Origin: an uncultured Bacteroidales bacterium
GTDB taxonomy: Bacteria; Bacteroidota; Bacteroidia; Bacteroidales; Paludibacteraceae
Direction: 5' to 3'
NCBI GenBank assembly: GCA_946614295.1
Contig: CAMOGT010000003.1
Location: 1-64,000, forward strand
DNA length: 64,000 nucleotides
The translations under genes were made by a program, and so were the position numbers. The first letter of the stretch is position 1, and every line of letters begins with the position of its first letter. Positions 18,838 to 27,276 of the stretch are shown in pieces. The notes beneath the pieces are model-generated. The model searched no databases, was not told where the DNA came from, and saw only the letters and a list, made by a program, of their open reading frames with translations.

Positions 18838-20490
18838 GTGAAAAAAAGTACTAAAATTGCACTATGGGTCATTGGAGCCCTCGTAGTGCTGGTAATCGGA
18901 CTTTTCCTGGCAGCAGATATTATTGCCTCTAAAGTCGTAAAACGGGAGGTCTCCAAGGCGCTGGTCAACATGCCCGGAGCGGAGGCCTCGGTAGGACATA
19001 TCTATCTTCATCTGCTCAGCGGTTCGGCGATCGTCACGGACATCACTTTCCGCACCAACAACCTCAATCTCAGCGAGGACTCGCTTTCTACGGACTCTGT
19101 CGTACCAGGCATGGCGCTCCATATACCTACGCTTGCGGTCTGGAATATTGACTACCACCAGCTTCGCCATGGTCGTCTGGATATCTACAAGATCTCGCTG
19201 GACGAGCCTTCCATAGCCGTTTGTATGGACGAGAACAACCCCGCCTCGCTGCTACCCGCGCTACCCAAGGACACTACGCTCGCGAAGGCGAACTCCTTCC
19301 TCAAGGAGATTGAGGTCAAGCATATAGAGGTGGAGTCTCTGCGTGCATGGATGCGTAGCACCTCTTCGCCGCTTGACCTGAAGGTGGACACCCTCTCGCT
19401 CGCCTGCAACGGGATAGGGTATAACCTCGCCGACTCGCTCCTCACTTACAACGACTCCGTCTATTCGCTCTCTCTCGCGGCGGCAAAAATAGCCCTGCCG
19501 GACGGCATGACCGCAATGGAGGTGCATAACCTCAAGACCGAGAACCAGGGACCTCTCTCGCTCGGCTACACCCGAATCTACAACACCGTCTCTCATAAAT
19601 TCATGGCGAAAAAAGCGAAGGATTACATCACTTGGATTGACCTCGAGCTCAACTCCCTAACCACCTCACCGCTCAACCCCGTCCGCAAGGCGCTCGCGCA
19701 GGATTACACCCTCGATAAGATCGATGTGGACATCCGCCGCATGCAGGTCTTCCGAGACCAGACCATCGGACCTAAAGAGCCCTTCGGAACGCCACAGGAG
19801 TACCTCCGTCTCATCCCTGCGATCTTCAAGATCAACAAGGTGGACGCGCTCGCCCGTAAGATAGATGTCAAACTGTCCCTGACCGACATTAACGTCGGTG
19901 AACTGCATTTCAAGAACATTCGTCTTGACCTCGCGAATATCACCAACCGCCCGGGTGCCGTATGGCGGAACCGCGCCAAAGCGCCGTGGGGCACTGCTGG
20001 AAAGGTAGAGGCGTCCTATAATATCCATATGGATAAGAAATCCACATTCAATCTCTCCCTCTCAGGTACGGATGTCGAACTCGATGTTATGAATCCTTTC
20101 GTCCGTCCCCTCGTGGGTATCACTTGTGATTGCCACGTCAACCGGATTGACGCGGCGTACAGTGGCGATGATGTGAAGGCAAACGGTACGTTCTGTATGC
20201 AGTACCAAGGCCTTGACGTCAAGGTCCACAAGGAGGATAACATTCCCTATAAAATCATCACCAACAACGCCGATTTATTCACCGGCATAGCCAACTCGCT
20301 GATTCCCAAGAGCAACCCGACGGCGGTCGATATTCACCCGCGCAAATATGCCGTGGAGTGGAGTCGTGACCTCTGGAAACCCTACGAGCTCTATATGTTC
20401 GGACCTTGTATAGACGGAATCAAGATGACCATGCTCCCCGGCCTCTTTGTACATAAGCAAGTCGCCTTTACCGAACCGGACAAGAAATAA
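18838..20490 (+). CDS. AsmA-like/DUF748-like membrane-anchored protein
   Basis: 550 residues, GTG start (KKSTKIALWVIGALVVLVIGL gives an N-terminal membrane anchor at about 5-27). The rest is a long beta-rich periplasmic region with AsmA-like features (VKREVSKALVNMPGAEASVGHIYLHLLSGSAIVTDI near the N-terminus). AsmA-like proteins bridge the envelope and are linked to lipid transport in several phyla. It follows the NRPS by 25 bp on the same strand. A role in exporting the NRPS product, or in an unrelated envelope function, cannot be told apart from sequence. The GTG is the only start that leaves a full anchor. Confidence 0.65.
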   Translation: MKKSTKIALWVIGALVVLVIGLFLAADIIASKVVKREVSKALVNMPGAEASVGHIYLHLLSGSAIVTDITFRTNNLNLSEDSLSTDSVVPGMALHIPTLAVWNIDYHQLRHGRLDIYKISLDEPSIAVCMDENNPASLLPALPKDTTLAKANSFLKEIEVKHIEVESLRAWMRSTSSPLDLKVDTLSLACNGIGYNLADSLLTYNDSVYSLSLAAAKIALPDGMTAMEVHNLKTENQGPLSLGYTRIYNTVSHKFMAKKAKDYITWIDLELNSLTTSPLNPVRKALAQDYTLDKIDVDIRRMQVFRDQTIGPKEPFGTPQEYLRLIPAIFKINKVDALARKIDVKLSLTDINVGELHFKNIRLDLANITNRPGAVWRNRAKAPWGTAGKVEASYNIHMDKKSTFNLSLSGTDVELDVMNPFVRPLVGITCDCHVNRIDAAYSGDDVKANGTFCMQYQGLDVKVHKEDNIPYKIITNNADLFTGIANSLIPKSNPTAVDIHPRKYAVEWSRDLWKPYELYMFGPCIDGIKMTMLPGLFVHKQVAFTEPDKK

Positions 20491-20504
20491 TTTAACTCAC
20501 TGAT

Positions 20505-21362
20505 ATGCAAACGATTACATTGAATAACGGCATTCAGATGCCGCTCCTGGGATACGGTGTGTTCCGTGTCGCTCCCGAGGAAGCGGAGCGTTGTGTCTCT
20601 GACGCGCTCCAAGTTGGTTACCGCATGATCGATACCGCCCAAGCCTATAATAACGAGGATGGAGTGGGGGCGGCGATCGTCAAGTCCGGCATCAAACGCG
20701 AGGACATCTTCTTGGTCACTAAGATCTGGATTACCAACGCCGGCGAAGAACGGGCGGCAAAAAGCATAGAAGACTCGCTGAAACGCCTCCAAACGGACTA
20801 TATCGACCTCTTGCTCGTGCATCAGGCGTACGGCGATGTCTTCGGCTCATGGCGGGCGATGGAGAAAGCCTACCGGGACGGTAAGGTGCGTGCTATCGGT
20901 GTCAGCAATTTCCAGGCATGCCGGTTCTATGACTTCGCGTCCTCGGTGGACATCAAACCTGCCGTGAACCAGCTTCAGTGCTGCGTCCTCTGTCAGCAAC
21001 GTACCATCGAACCCGAGATGGCACGGTATGATACGAAAATGATGGCGTGGGGACCCTTGGGTCAAGGAAACGACGACCTTCTTCACAATCCCGTTTTGAC
21101 GGAAATAGGCGCCAAGTATGGCAAGACAGCCGCTCAGGTCTCCCTCCGCTGGCTTATCCAGCGAGGCATCGTAGCCATCCCCAAATCGACCCATAAGGAG
21201 CGCATGGCGGCTAACTTCGACATCTTCGATTTCGCCCTCTCCGACGAGGACATGAACCTCATCGCCTCTCTCAACCAACAGGACACCGGCTTCCGTGATT
21301 TCGCCGATCCAAATTACCTCCGCAAGATTTTGGGTATGTTTCCGAACGTAGGTTTAAAATAG
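20505..21362 (+). CDS. Aldo/keto reductase
   Basis: 285 residues, a single AKR barrel. Catalytic residues are in place: Asp43 and Tyr48 (MIDTAQAY), Lys73 (VTKIW) and His106 (LLVHQ). The NADPH-binding end is AIPKSTHKERM. It follows the AsmA-like gene by 14 bp and is the last gene of the cluster. AKRs reduce aldehydes and ketones. Reduction of the peptide aldehyde made by the NRPS is possible but purely positional inference, since AKRs of this class are also common housekeeping enzymes. Confidence 0.9.
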   Translation: MQTITLNNGIQMPLLGYGVFRVAPEEAERCVSDALQVGYRMIDTAQAYNNEDGVGAAIVKSGIKREDIFLVTKIWITNAGEERAAKSIEDSLKRLQTDYIDLLLVHQAYGDVFGSWRAMEKAYRDGKVRAIGVSNFQACRFYDFASSVDIKPAVNQLQCCVLCQQRTIEPEMARYDTKMMAWGPLGQGNDDLLHNPVLTEIGAKYGKTAAQVSLRWLIQRGIVAIPKSTHKERMAANFDIFDFALSDEDMNLIASLNQQDTGFRDFADPNYLRKILGMFPNVGLK

Positions 21363-21369
21363 TAGACCG

Positions 21370-22299
21370 TTAATTTGTAATTTTGTCATATGTGTTTTGT
21401 CTGGTTGGATCAATATCCATCAGCAGGTCATATACTGATTTTTTCTCTTTTTCGGTACCTTTTTTGAAGATATCTACAATCTCGTCTGCTTTTGCGTCTA
21501 AAAATGTATTAATGACATAAGTAGCCGGGCGTGCGCGGAAGGCCTCTTTCAGCACAGGCATTCCCTGCGCAATTCTGGCGCGACCGTTTGTCACATTGGT
21601 GCTCATCTCGTCTAGCCCTAAACGGTGATATTCATAGTAATAGTTACGATATTTCTTAAATGCGTCGTCCAATAGGTTGTTGATCAGCGCATACCTGTTC
21701 CGGTTGCTCTTGAAAGCCAGCCATCCTTCTTGCTCCGTACCCTCCATCGAAGCCGATTGACACATATTCACAATCTCCTCGCAGGCTTGGAAATAGGGTG
21801 TGCCGCCCAGTCGCTGGAAACTATCCTGGTCATGACCGATGATGAGATAGCAGTAATAGGCTAACATCGCAGTCAGGTTGGTCGTGAACGTGTTCTGCTG
21901 GTGTTCTATACGGTCGTATTCCTGGTACATGAAGTTAAACTGCCTATCTACGAAATTCAGCAGCGGAGTAGTGTACGTAGTACCGTAAACAGGGCGTCGG
22001 CTCTGTAATGTCATTTCGCACAGAAACATATTATCCTGTACCGCTTTCACGACTACCAGCATGCTGCACTCAATTTTTTCTTGCTCAGCGTAGGTCATGT
22101 TGGTCCACCGGTTGCTGTTCATATATTCCTCGATGGAGGTCTTGAGGGTATTAAAAATCTGTTTGTTGGAGCCCTCAATCTGCTGGGAGTTAACTGTTAC
22201 GGTGCAATGAATCTCCTGCGCGTAAACACTACACGCGGCGCTTATAACGAACACCAATAATGTAACTATTTTTCTCACTTTGCGATATTCATTAATCAT
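21370..22299 (-). CDS. porD: DUF4835 protein, T9SS PorD-like
   Basis: 309 residues with an N-terminal signal sequence (IVTLLVFVISAACSVYAQ). The body matches DUF4835: EIHCTVTVNSQQIEGSNKQIF, YYCYLIIGHDQDSF, GGTPYFQ, GWLAFKSNRNRY, NLLDDAFKKYRNYYYEYHRLGLDEM. In Porphyromonas and Flavobacterium this family is called PorD and is needed for type IX secretion. The ATG at 22297-22299 was chosen; a GTG at 22278 would give a shorter leader, and the longer frame (to 22332) would run through a dispersed repeat. It ends 8 bp from the convergent AKR gene. PorD is also recognised in other genomes next to coaBC and recN; that context is absent here. Confidence 0.8.
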   Translation of the reverse strand: MINEYRKVRKIVTLLVFVISAACSVYAQEIHCTVTVNSQQIEGSNKQIFNTLKTSIEEYMNSNRWTNMTYAEQEKIECSMLVVVKAVQDNMFLCEMTLQSRRPVYGTTYTTPLLNFVDRQFNFMYQEYDRIEHQQNTFTTNLTAMLAYYCYLIIGHDQDSFQRLGGTPYFQACEEIVNMCQSASMEGTEQEGWLAFKSNRNRYALINNLLDDAFKKYRNYYYEYHRLGLDEMSTNVTNGRARIAQGMPVLKEAFRARPATYVINTFLDAKADEIVDIFKKGTEKEKKSVYDLLMDIDPTRQNTYDKITN

Positions 22300-22301
22300 T
22301 A

Positions 22302-22340
22302 TTCTTAGCCACAAGGGCACGATTAATTTCATTTTTCATT
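22302..22340. repeat. Dispersed AAGGGCACGAT element, copy 1
   Basis: 39 bp identical to 23422-23460, with the core AAGGGCACGATTAATTTC and then two ATTTTTC(ATT) micro-repeat units. It lies immediately upstream of the PorD-like gene and touches the stop of the DUF4831 gene. Confidence 0.9.
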
Positions 22341-23400
22341 ACTTTCTGATGGAAATCACGTTTCCGGTTCGTTCGCTAACTTTGATTTTCGGTAACTCTT
22401 TACCTGTGAACAAGTCTTTGGGCAGCGGTACATCCATGCCAAATTGTGCCACCGGTACCACTTTGCTGTTCACCGGTTCGTTTCCGTAAAATACAGCCAC
22501 CTGTGCATTGCCCGGCAGGTTATACACAATCGGCGAAGGCTCCACGGCGTTCTTGTTTTTCTTTGTGTTGGGCTCTGCGGCACTTCTCTTGGCGATCTGG
22601 TGTTGGAACTCCGCACTGATACGAATTCGGTTTGCATCTACGTTGTCCGCTCCCGTAAACCCGTTATCCTCCGAGAAATACAGCACCTCGTCCCATCGTT
22701 TGGTGTTCTCGCCCGCGGGACTGTGGCAGACCTCTTTATGAAGTGTCTTGATTTCAGTTTTGCCGATAAACAGTTCTACCAACTGTTTCTCTTGTTTCTT
22801 AAGTTCAGCCAACACCAATTCCATAGCCTTGCCGTCAGCCGGCGCATTTTCTACCTCGCCGCCGATGAGATACATGCGTGTCTCCCTTAGGTGAAGAATT
22901 TGTTTCGCCACCGCCTGAGCCTTCTCTTCTTCGCTCTTCGCCGTCAGGGTTTCTTCGGTATAAGGCAGTACCTTTGTCCTTTGAATCTTAGACTTTACGG
23001 CATCTGTTGCTGTGCCCTTACTGAACTTCTTAACCTCCGGCAGTATGTTATAACCGATGAGCAAACCTCTCTCGTTGATATTCACCAGCTGCCACGGCAT
23101 TCCTTTCTCTGCCTTGATGGTGTGCGGTCTTTCCGTATCTATAGAAGTACGGGTCTTGATCTCTACGCCCTCGAACGAGTAACTTGTCTTACTCTCCGTA
23201 ATAGCATCCGTGATACCCAACAACTCTTCCGCGTACTCCGCAAACTCGCCGGCGGTCTCTGTCTTCTCCGTGTATGTGAAATCCAGACAGATAGTTGTCT
23301 TCGGGCTGTAATAGACCATGATGGCTTGGTCAGCCTCATGGTATTGGTCACTCATTGGTGTCAGTGCTACCGTTAGTAGCAAAAGTAAAAAAGTCTTCAT
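22339..23400 (-). CDS. DUF4831 family secreted protein
   Basis: 353 residues with a signal peptide (KTFLLLLLTVALTPMS). Matches DUF4831, a Bacteroidales family of unknown function (ISEST-like stretch TETAGEFAEYAEELLG, VEIKTRTSIDTERPHTIKA, PWQLVNINERGLLIGYN, LFIGKTEIKTLHKEVCHSP). The C-terminus reads VKVSERTGN in a basic tail. It sits between AroE and the PorD-like gene in the minus-strand directon, separated by micro-repeats and the dispersed element. A periplasmic or outer-membrane location is likely; function is unknown. Confidence 0.75.
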   Translation of the reverse strand: MKTFLLLLLTVALTPMSDQYHEADQAIMVYYSPKTTICLDFTYTEKTETAGEFAEYAEELLGITDAITESKTSYSFEGVEIKTRTSIDTERPHTIKAEKGMPWQLVNINERGLLIGYNILPEVKKFSKGTATDAVKSKIQRTKVLPYTEETLTAKSEEEKAQAVAKQILHLRETRMYLIGGEVENAPADGKAMELVLAELKKQEKQLVELFIGKTEIKTLHKEVCHSPAGENTKRWDEVLYFSEDNGFTGADNVDANRIRISAEFQHQIAKRSAAEPNTKKNKNAVEPSPIVYNLPGNAQVAVFYGNEPVNSKVVPVAQFGMDVPLPKDLFTGKELPKIKVSERTGNVISIRK

Positions 23401-23421
23401 ATCCTTACGAAATATTCATTT

Positions 23422-23460
23422 TTCTTAGCCACAAGGGCACGATTAATTTCATTTTTCATT
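23422..23460. repeat. Dispersed AAGGGCACGAT element, copy 2
   Basis: Identical over 39 bp to 22302-22340. It lies directly upstream of the DUF4831 gene and runs into the 3' end of aroE, whose last codons (NEK and stop) are formed by the ATTTTTC micro-repeat. Confidence 0.9.
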
Positions 23461-24202
23461 TTTCATTGTTCCAAATCCGCCATGCGGCTTTCGCCTGCCC
23501 GTATAGCATCTCCATTCCGTTGCGGATAGTAGCGCCTTGTGCTTTACCTTTCTGCAGAAAGACGGTCTCTTCGGGATTATACACGCAGTCGAAGAGCAAA
23601 TGTCGTGCCGTGATCAGTTCGTACGGAATAGGCGGAAAACTCTTTATGTACGGTGCCATGCCGAGCGGCGTGCAGTTCACAATAACGGTGTATTCCTGCA
23701 GCACTTCTGCCGTCAATGCCTCGTAGCCTAACATGCCTTCTTTGGGCGTACGGCTGACGAGGGTGGGGGTGACGCCTAATTTCTTCAGCCCGTAGCAGAC
23801 TGCCTTTGACGCACCGCCGGTACCGAGTACCAGCGCTCTTTGGTCTCCCTCGCGCAGCAAGGGACGGATGGAATCGATGAATCCCAGGCAATCTGTGTTG
23901 TACCCTACGCGCTTATAGACCACATTCACGGCTCCGATGGCTTCGGCTGTCTCGTCCAACCGCTCCAGGTAAGGAATGATTGCTTTTTTGTACGGCATGG
24001 TTACATTCATGCCATCCAGCGAATTCAGCAACTTCTTCAGTTGCTCCTCGTCTCCTATTCGGATCTCCTCCCCTTGTGGGGAGGGTGGGAGAGGTTTTAA
24101 ACTGTACTCCGCATCTATTTTCTCCCGCCTGAACTTCTCATTGAAATACTTCGCTGAGAACGAATGAACCAGCGGAAAACCTATTATACCGTAGTGACGC
24201 AT
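23456..24202 (-). CDS. aroE: Shikimate dehydrogenase
   Basis: 248 residues. Reduces 3-dehydroshikimate to shikimate with NADPH in aromatic amino acid synthesis. Motifs: GIIGFPLVHSFSAKYFN (shikimate site), GMNVTMPYK (catalytic Lys), VLGTGGASKAV (cofactor loop), NTDCLG and NCTPLGM. An in-frame insertion with a GC-rich hairpin encodes PLPPSPQGEE (24063-24098) between strand 2 and the NVTMPYK region. It overlaps the start of AroE with the tilS stop by 19 bp, so the two are translationally coupled. Confidence 0.95.
   Translation of the reverse strand: MRHYGIIGFPLVHSFSAKYFNEKFRREKIDAEYSLKPLPPSPQGEEIRIGDEEQLKKLLNSLDGMNVTMPYKKAIIPYLERLDETAEAIGAVNVVYKRVGYNTDCLGFIDSIRPLLREGDQRALVLGTGGASKAVCYGLKKLGVTPTLVSRTPKEGMLGYEALTAEVLQEYTVIVNCTPLGMAPYIKSFPPIPYELITARHLLFDCVYNPEETVFLQKGKAQGATIRNGMEMLYGQAKAAWRIWNNEK
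24063..24098. repeat. In-frame hairpin repeat inside aroE
   Basis: CTCCTCCCC-TTGT-GGGGAGGG forms a strong GC hairpin inside aroE and encodes PPSPQGEE. Similar CCCC(T)TGAAGGGG hairpins occur between genes (43215-43231), as is common in Bacteroidota. Here it appears inserted without breaking the frame. Confidence 0.7.
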
Positions 24203-25062
24203 AGTTGTCCTTTTTTTATGGTTGCCCGGTGTGTCTTGGAGGTAAATACTTTGCCTCCTTCGCCCTTGAGCAACGCGTCGTAAATCTTATCTGTTTCAAC
24301 AAACCCGTATTCACGGATCTCTTCATATAGTTTCACAATTCCTGCCTCGCGGCTCTCTTTGCCTTCTAATATATCCACATAGCCCTGCATGTATTCTGCC
24401 GTCTTGGCGATGTGTTCTATCTCGGCTTTGCTGTAACTCTTTAGCTGCTCGCGAATGGCGTTGCGCGTGATAGCGGTGTCGCTGTTCGTGCTGTCGTTCA
24501 CCCATTCGAGACCTCTTTTGTCCCGCAGGTAATGCTCGATATAATCCCTTGTGGTGCATAGCAGCGGTCTTACTACCGGCACTCCGTCTTCCGCCATCGG
24601 GTTTGTGCTTATCGGTCGCATGCCTGCCAGCCCGCGGATTCCTGTGCCACGTTTGAGGTTCAGCAGGATAGTCTCTGCCTGGTCGTTCTGGTGGTGCGCC
24701 ACACAAATAGCCTGACATCCGTGGGCTTGCGCCACTTCCTCAAACCACGTGTACCGTAACTCCCGTGCAGCGACCTCTATACTTATTTTATGTGCCCGCG
24801 CGTAAGAGATGGTGTCAAACTCCTTCACCTCTGTCTCCACGCCCATCTTCCCGCACAACCCGCGCACAAACGCTTCGTCACGGTCGCTCTCTGCGCCGCG
24901 GAGGTGAAAATTGCAGTGAGCGGCGATGCACGTATACCCTGCGCGTACCAGAACGTCCAGCATCGCTACGCTGTCCGCTCCGCCGCTCACGGCTACCAAC
25001 ACCGGCTTGCCCTTTTCCAGCAATCCCCGCTGCCTGATATATGTGCTTACCCGCCGTAACAA
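24184..25062 (-). CDS. tilS: tRNA(Ile)-lysidine synthase, short form
   Basis: 292 residues. Modifies C34 of the tRNA(Ile) CAU anticodon to lysidine so that it reads AUA. PP-loop SGGADSVAMLD at about residues 25-35, then AAHCNFHLRG, VAHHQNDQAETILLNLKRGTGIRGL and the WVNDSTNSDTAITRNAIR signature. Typical TilS proteins have about 430 residues; here most of the middle and C-terminal substrate domains are missing, although a compact TilS_C-like end (GKVFTSKTHRATIKKGQL) remains. The start codon is TTG at 25060-25062, formed at the edge of a micro-array. Whether the short form is fully active is unknown. Confidence 0.88.
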   Translation of the reverse strand: MLRRVSTYIRQRGLLEKGKPVLVAVSGGADSVAMLDVLVRAGYTCIAAHCNFHLRGAESDRDEAFVRGLCGKMGVETEVKEFDTISYARAHKISIEVAARELRYTWFEEVAQAHGCQAICVAHHQNDQAETILLNLKRGTGIRGLAGMRPISTNPMAEDGVPVVRPLLCTTRDYIEHYLRDKRGLEWVNDSTNSDTAITRNAIREQLKSYSKAEIEHIAKTAEYMQGYVDILEGKESREAGIVKLYEEIREYGFVETDKIYDALLKGEGGKVFTSKTHRATIKKGQLCVTTV

Positions 25063-25096
25063 TTCACAATTTACAATTCACAATTTACAATTTAAT
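25059..25096. repeat. TTGTGAATTGTAAA-type micro-array
   Basis: On the plus strand AATTCACAATTTAC is repeated with small changes. It fills the gap between ettA and tilS, and its edge provides the TTG used as the start of tilS. Confidence 0.85.
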
Positions 25097-26768
25097 CTGT
25101 TAAACCTCTGTATTTTACGCGTTTCGGCTCACAGGCTTCTTCGCCCAGACGCATCTTCTTGTTCTCCTCGTATTCCGAGTAACTGCCTTCGAACCAGAAC
25201 ACCTTACCGTCTCCTTCGTACGCTAGAATGTGCGTACAGATACGGTCCAGGAACCAGCGGTCGTGACTGATCACTACAGCACAACCGGCAAAGTTCTCTA
25301 ATCCTTCCTCCAGCGCACGCAGGGTATTGACATCTATATCGTTGGTAGGCTCGTCCAGCAGCAATACGTTCGCTTCGCTCTTCAGCATCAGCGCCAGGTG
25401 CAAGCGGTTACGCTCACCGCCGGAGAGAACACCGCATTTCTTCTCTTGGTCCGCACCCGTGAAATTGAACCGGCTCAGATAAGCGCGGGCGTTGATCTCT
25501 CTGCCTGCAACACGGATAAACTCCGTACCGCCGCTGATGGTTTCGAACACACTCTTGTTAGGATCGATATCGGCGTGTTGCTGATCGACATAGCCGATCT
25601 TCACCGTCTCGCCCACGCTGAACGTACCTCTGTCTGCTTTCTCGCTGCCGATGATCATGCGGAACAGTGTGGTCTTACCGGCGCCGTTCGGACCAATCAC
25701 ACCGACAATACCGTTGGGTGGCAATATGAAGTTCAGATCCTCGAACAGCAGCCTGTCGCCAAAGGACTTGGCTACACCCTCGGCGTTGATCACCTTGTTA
25801 CCCAACCGCGGGCCGTTCGGGATGAAGATCTCTAATTTCTCCTCACGCTCTTTCTGCTCCTCGTTCAGCATCTTGTCGTATGCCTCCAGACGGGCTTTCT
25901 GTTTCGCGTGACGGGCTTTCGGAGCCATGTGGATCCACTCCAACTCGCGCTCCAAGGTCTTGCGGCGTTTGGATGCCTGCTTCTCCTCCTGCGCCATGCG
26001 GGTGGTCTTCTGCTCCAACCAAGAGGAGTAATTGCCTTTCCAGGGAATACCCTCACCGCGGTCGAGTTCAAGGATCCAACCTGCCACATTGTCCAGGAAA
26101 TAACGGTCGTGGGTGATACAGATCACCGTACCGGCGTATTGTTGCAGGTGTTGCTCCAACCAGTCGATGGACTCCGCGTCCAAGTGGTTCGTCGGCTCGT
26201 CGAGCAGCAACACGTCCGGTTGCTGCAACAACAGACGGCACAGCGCCACGCGTCTGCGCTCGCCTCCCGAGAGGGTGGTGACGCTTGCATCGTCCGGCGG
26301 ACAGCGGAGGGCGTCCATCGCACGGTCGAGTTTCTGGTCAATGTTCCATGCGTCTGCGGCATCGAGTTTGTCCTGTAACTCCGCCTGCCGTGCCAGCAGT
26401 TTGTCGAAATCAGCGTCCGGCTCTGCGAAAGCCATGTTGATCTCGTCGTACTCCTTGAGCATGTCCATAATCGGCTGTACGCCTTCCTGTACTACCTCAC
26501 GGACCGTCTTGGACGGATCGAGTTTAGGGTCCTGCTCCAGGTAGCCCACGCTGTAACCCGGGCTCCAGACCACCTCGCCCTGGTACTCTTTCTCAATACC
26601 GGCGATGATCTTGAGTAGAGTACTCTTACCGGCACCGTTCAGACCGATGATTCCGATCTTTGCGCCGTAGAAGAAACTCAGGTAGATATTGTTTAATACG
26701 CGTTTCTGGGGACCGAAATTCTTACTCAGTCCCACCATCGAAAATATAATCTTCTTATCGTCTGCCAT
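25092..26768 (-). CDS. ettA: ABC-F ATPase, EttA-like translational throttle
   Basis: 558 residues with two ABC domains. First: Walker A GLNGAGKST (about 40), signature LSGGERRRV, Walker B LLLDEPTNHLD. Second: Walker A GPNGAGKTT (about 350), LSGGERNRL, LLLDEPTNDID. The EttA-type arm and linker (about 240-300, TRMAQEEKQASKRRKTLERELEW) matches the family. EttA binds the ribosomal E site and gates early elongation by energy state. The ATG at 26766-26768 (MADDKK) was chosen; an upstream ATG would overlap folA more. It overlaps the folA stop by 14 bp. Confidence 0.92.
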   Translation of the reverse strand: MADDKKIIFSMVGLSKNFGPQKRVLNNIYLSFFYGAKIGIIGLNGAGKSTLLKIIAGIEKEYQGEVVWSPGYSVGYLEQDPKLDPSKTVREVVQEGVQPIMDMLKEYDEINMAFAEPDADFDKLLARQAELQDKLDAADAWNIDQKLDRAMDALRCPPDDASVTTLSGGERRRVALCRLLLQQPDVLLLDEPTNHLDAESIDWLEQHLQQYAGTVICITHDRYFLDNVAGWILELDRGEGIPWKGNYSSWLEQKTTRMAQEEKQASKRRKTLERELEWIHMAPKARHAKQKARLEAYDKMLNEEQKEREEKLEIFIPNGPRLGNKVINAEGVAKSFGDRLLFEDLNFILPPNGIVGVIGPNGAGKTTLFRMIIGSEKADRGTFSVGETVKIGYVDQQHADIDPNKSVFETISGGTEFIRVAGREINARAYLSRFNFTGADQEKKCGVLSGGERNRLHLALMLKSEANVLLLDEPTNDIDVNTLRALEEGLENFAGCAVVISHDRWFLDRICTHILAYEGDGKVFWFEGSYSEYEENKKMRLGEEACEPKRVKYRGLTD

Positions 26769-27243
26769 ATTCTGCGTAAGTGTAGGCATAGGGGTTTTTA
26801 TCGTCCGCTTCGTGTCGCTCTGCGCTCAGCAGCTTCCACTCGCTCTCTTTGATCTCGGGGAAGAACGTATCTGCGTCCTCCCAGCTATGATGGATATGTG
26901 TGATATAGAGTTTGTCGGCAATCTCCATCGCCTGCCTATACACCATTCCGCCGCCGATTACGAACGCTTCCTCTTCGCCCTTGACGGCATTAACCATTTC
27001 CTCCAAGGAATACACCGCTTCTGCCCCCTCAAAGGTCTTGCCTTTTACGTCCGTCAGGACGATATTTCGGCGGTTAGGCAGGGGGTGCTTGGGGAGTGAG
27101 AAGAAAGTCCGCTCACCCATCATGACGGTCTTACCGCTGGTAATCTCTTTGAAATGTTTGAGGTCTGCCGGCATGTGACACAGCAAATCTCCTTTCTTGC
27201 CGATGGCGTAGTTCTCGGCTACCGCTACAATGATTGAAATCAT
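26755..27243 (-). CDS. folA: Dihydrofolate reductase
   Basis: 162 residues. Reduces dihydrofolate to tetrahydrofolate. Motifs: ISIIVAVAENYAIGKKGDLLCHMPADLKHFK, VMMGERTFFSLP, GGGMVYRQAM, YITHIHHSWEDADTFFP. It lies next to thyA in the usual order and is expressed after it. It ends inside the start of ettA. The gap to thyA is a micro-array of AATTCGT units. Confidence 0.95.
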   Translation of the reverse strand: MISIIVAVAENYAIGKKGDLLCHMPADLKHFKEITSGKTVMMGERTFFSLPKHPLPNRRNIVLTDVKGKTFEGAEAVYSLEEMVNAVKGEEEAFVIGGGMVYRQAMEIADKLYITHIHHSWEDADTFFPEIKESEWKLLSAERHEADDKNPYAYTYAEYGRR

Positions 27244-27276
27244 AATTCGTAATTCGTAATTCGTAATTTTTAATTA
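27242..27276. repeat. AATTCGT micro-array between folA and thyA
   Basis: Three AATTCGT units and then AATTTTTAATTA on the plus strand fill the whole gap from the folA start codon to the thyA stop codon. Confidence 0.9.

Noticed and set aside
23355..23726. Plus-strand open frame over the DUF4831-aroE junction
   Set aside because: The protein text begins in a repeat and matches nothing; both minus-strand genes are well supported here.
27242..27276. Micro-array considered as a Rho-independent terminator
   Set aside because: No stable stem followed by a T-run; units are direct repeats and AT-rich.
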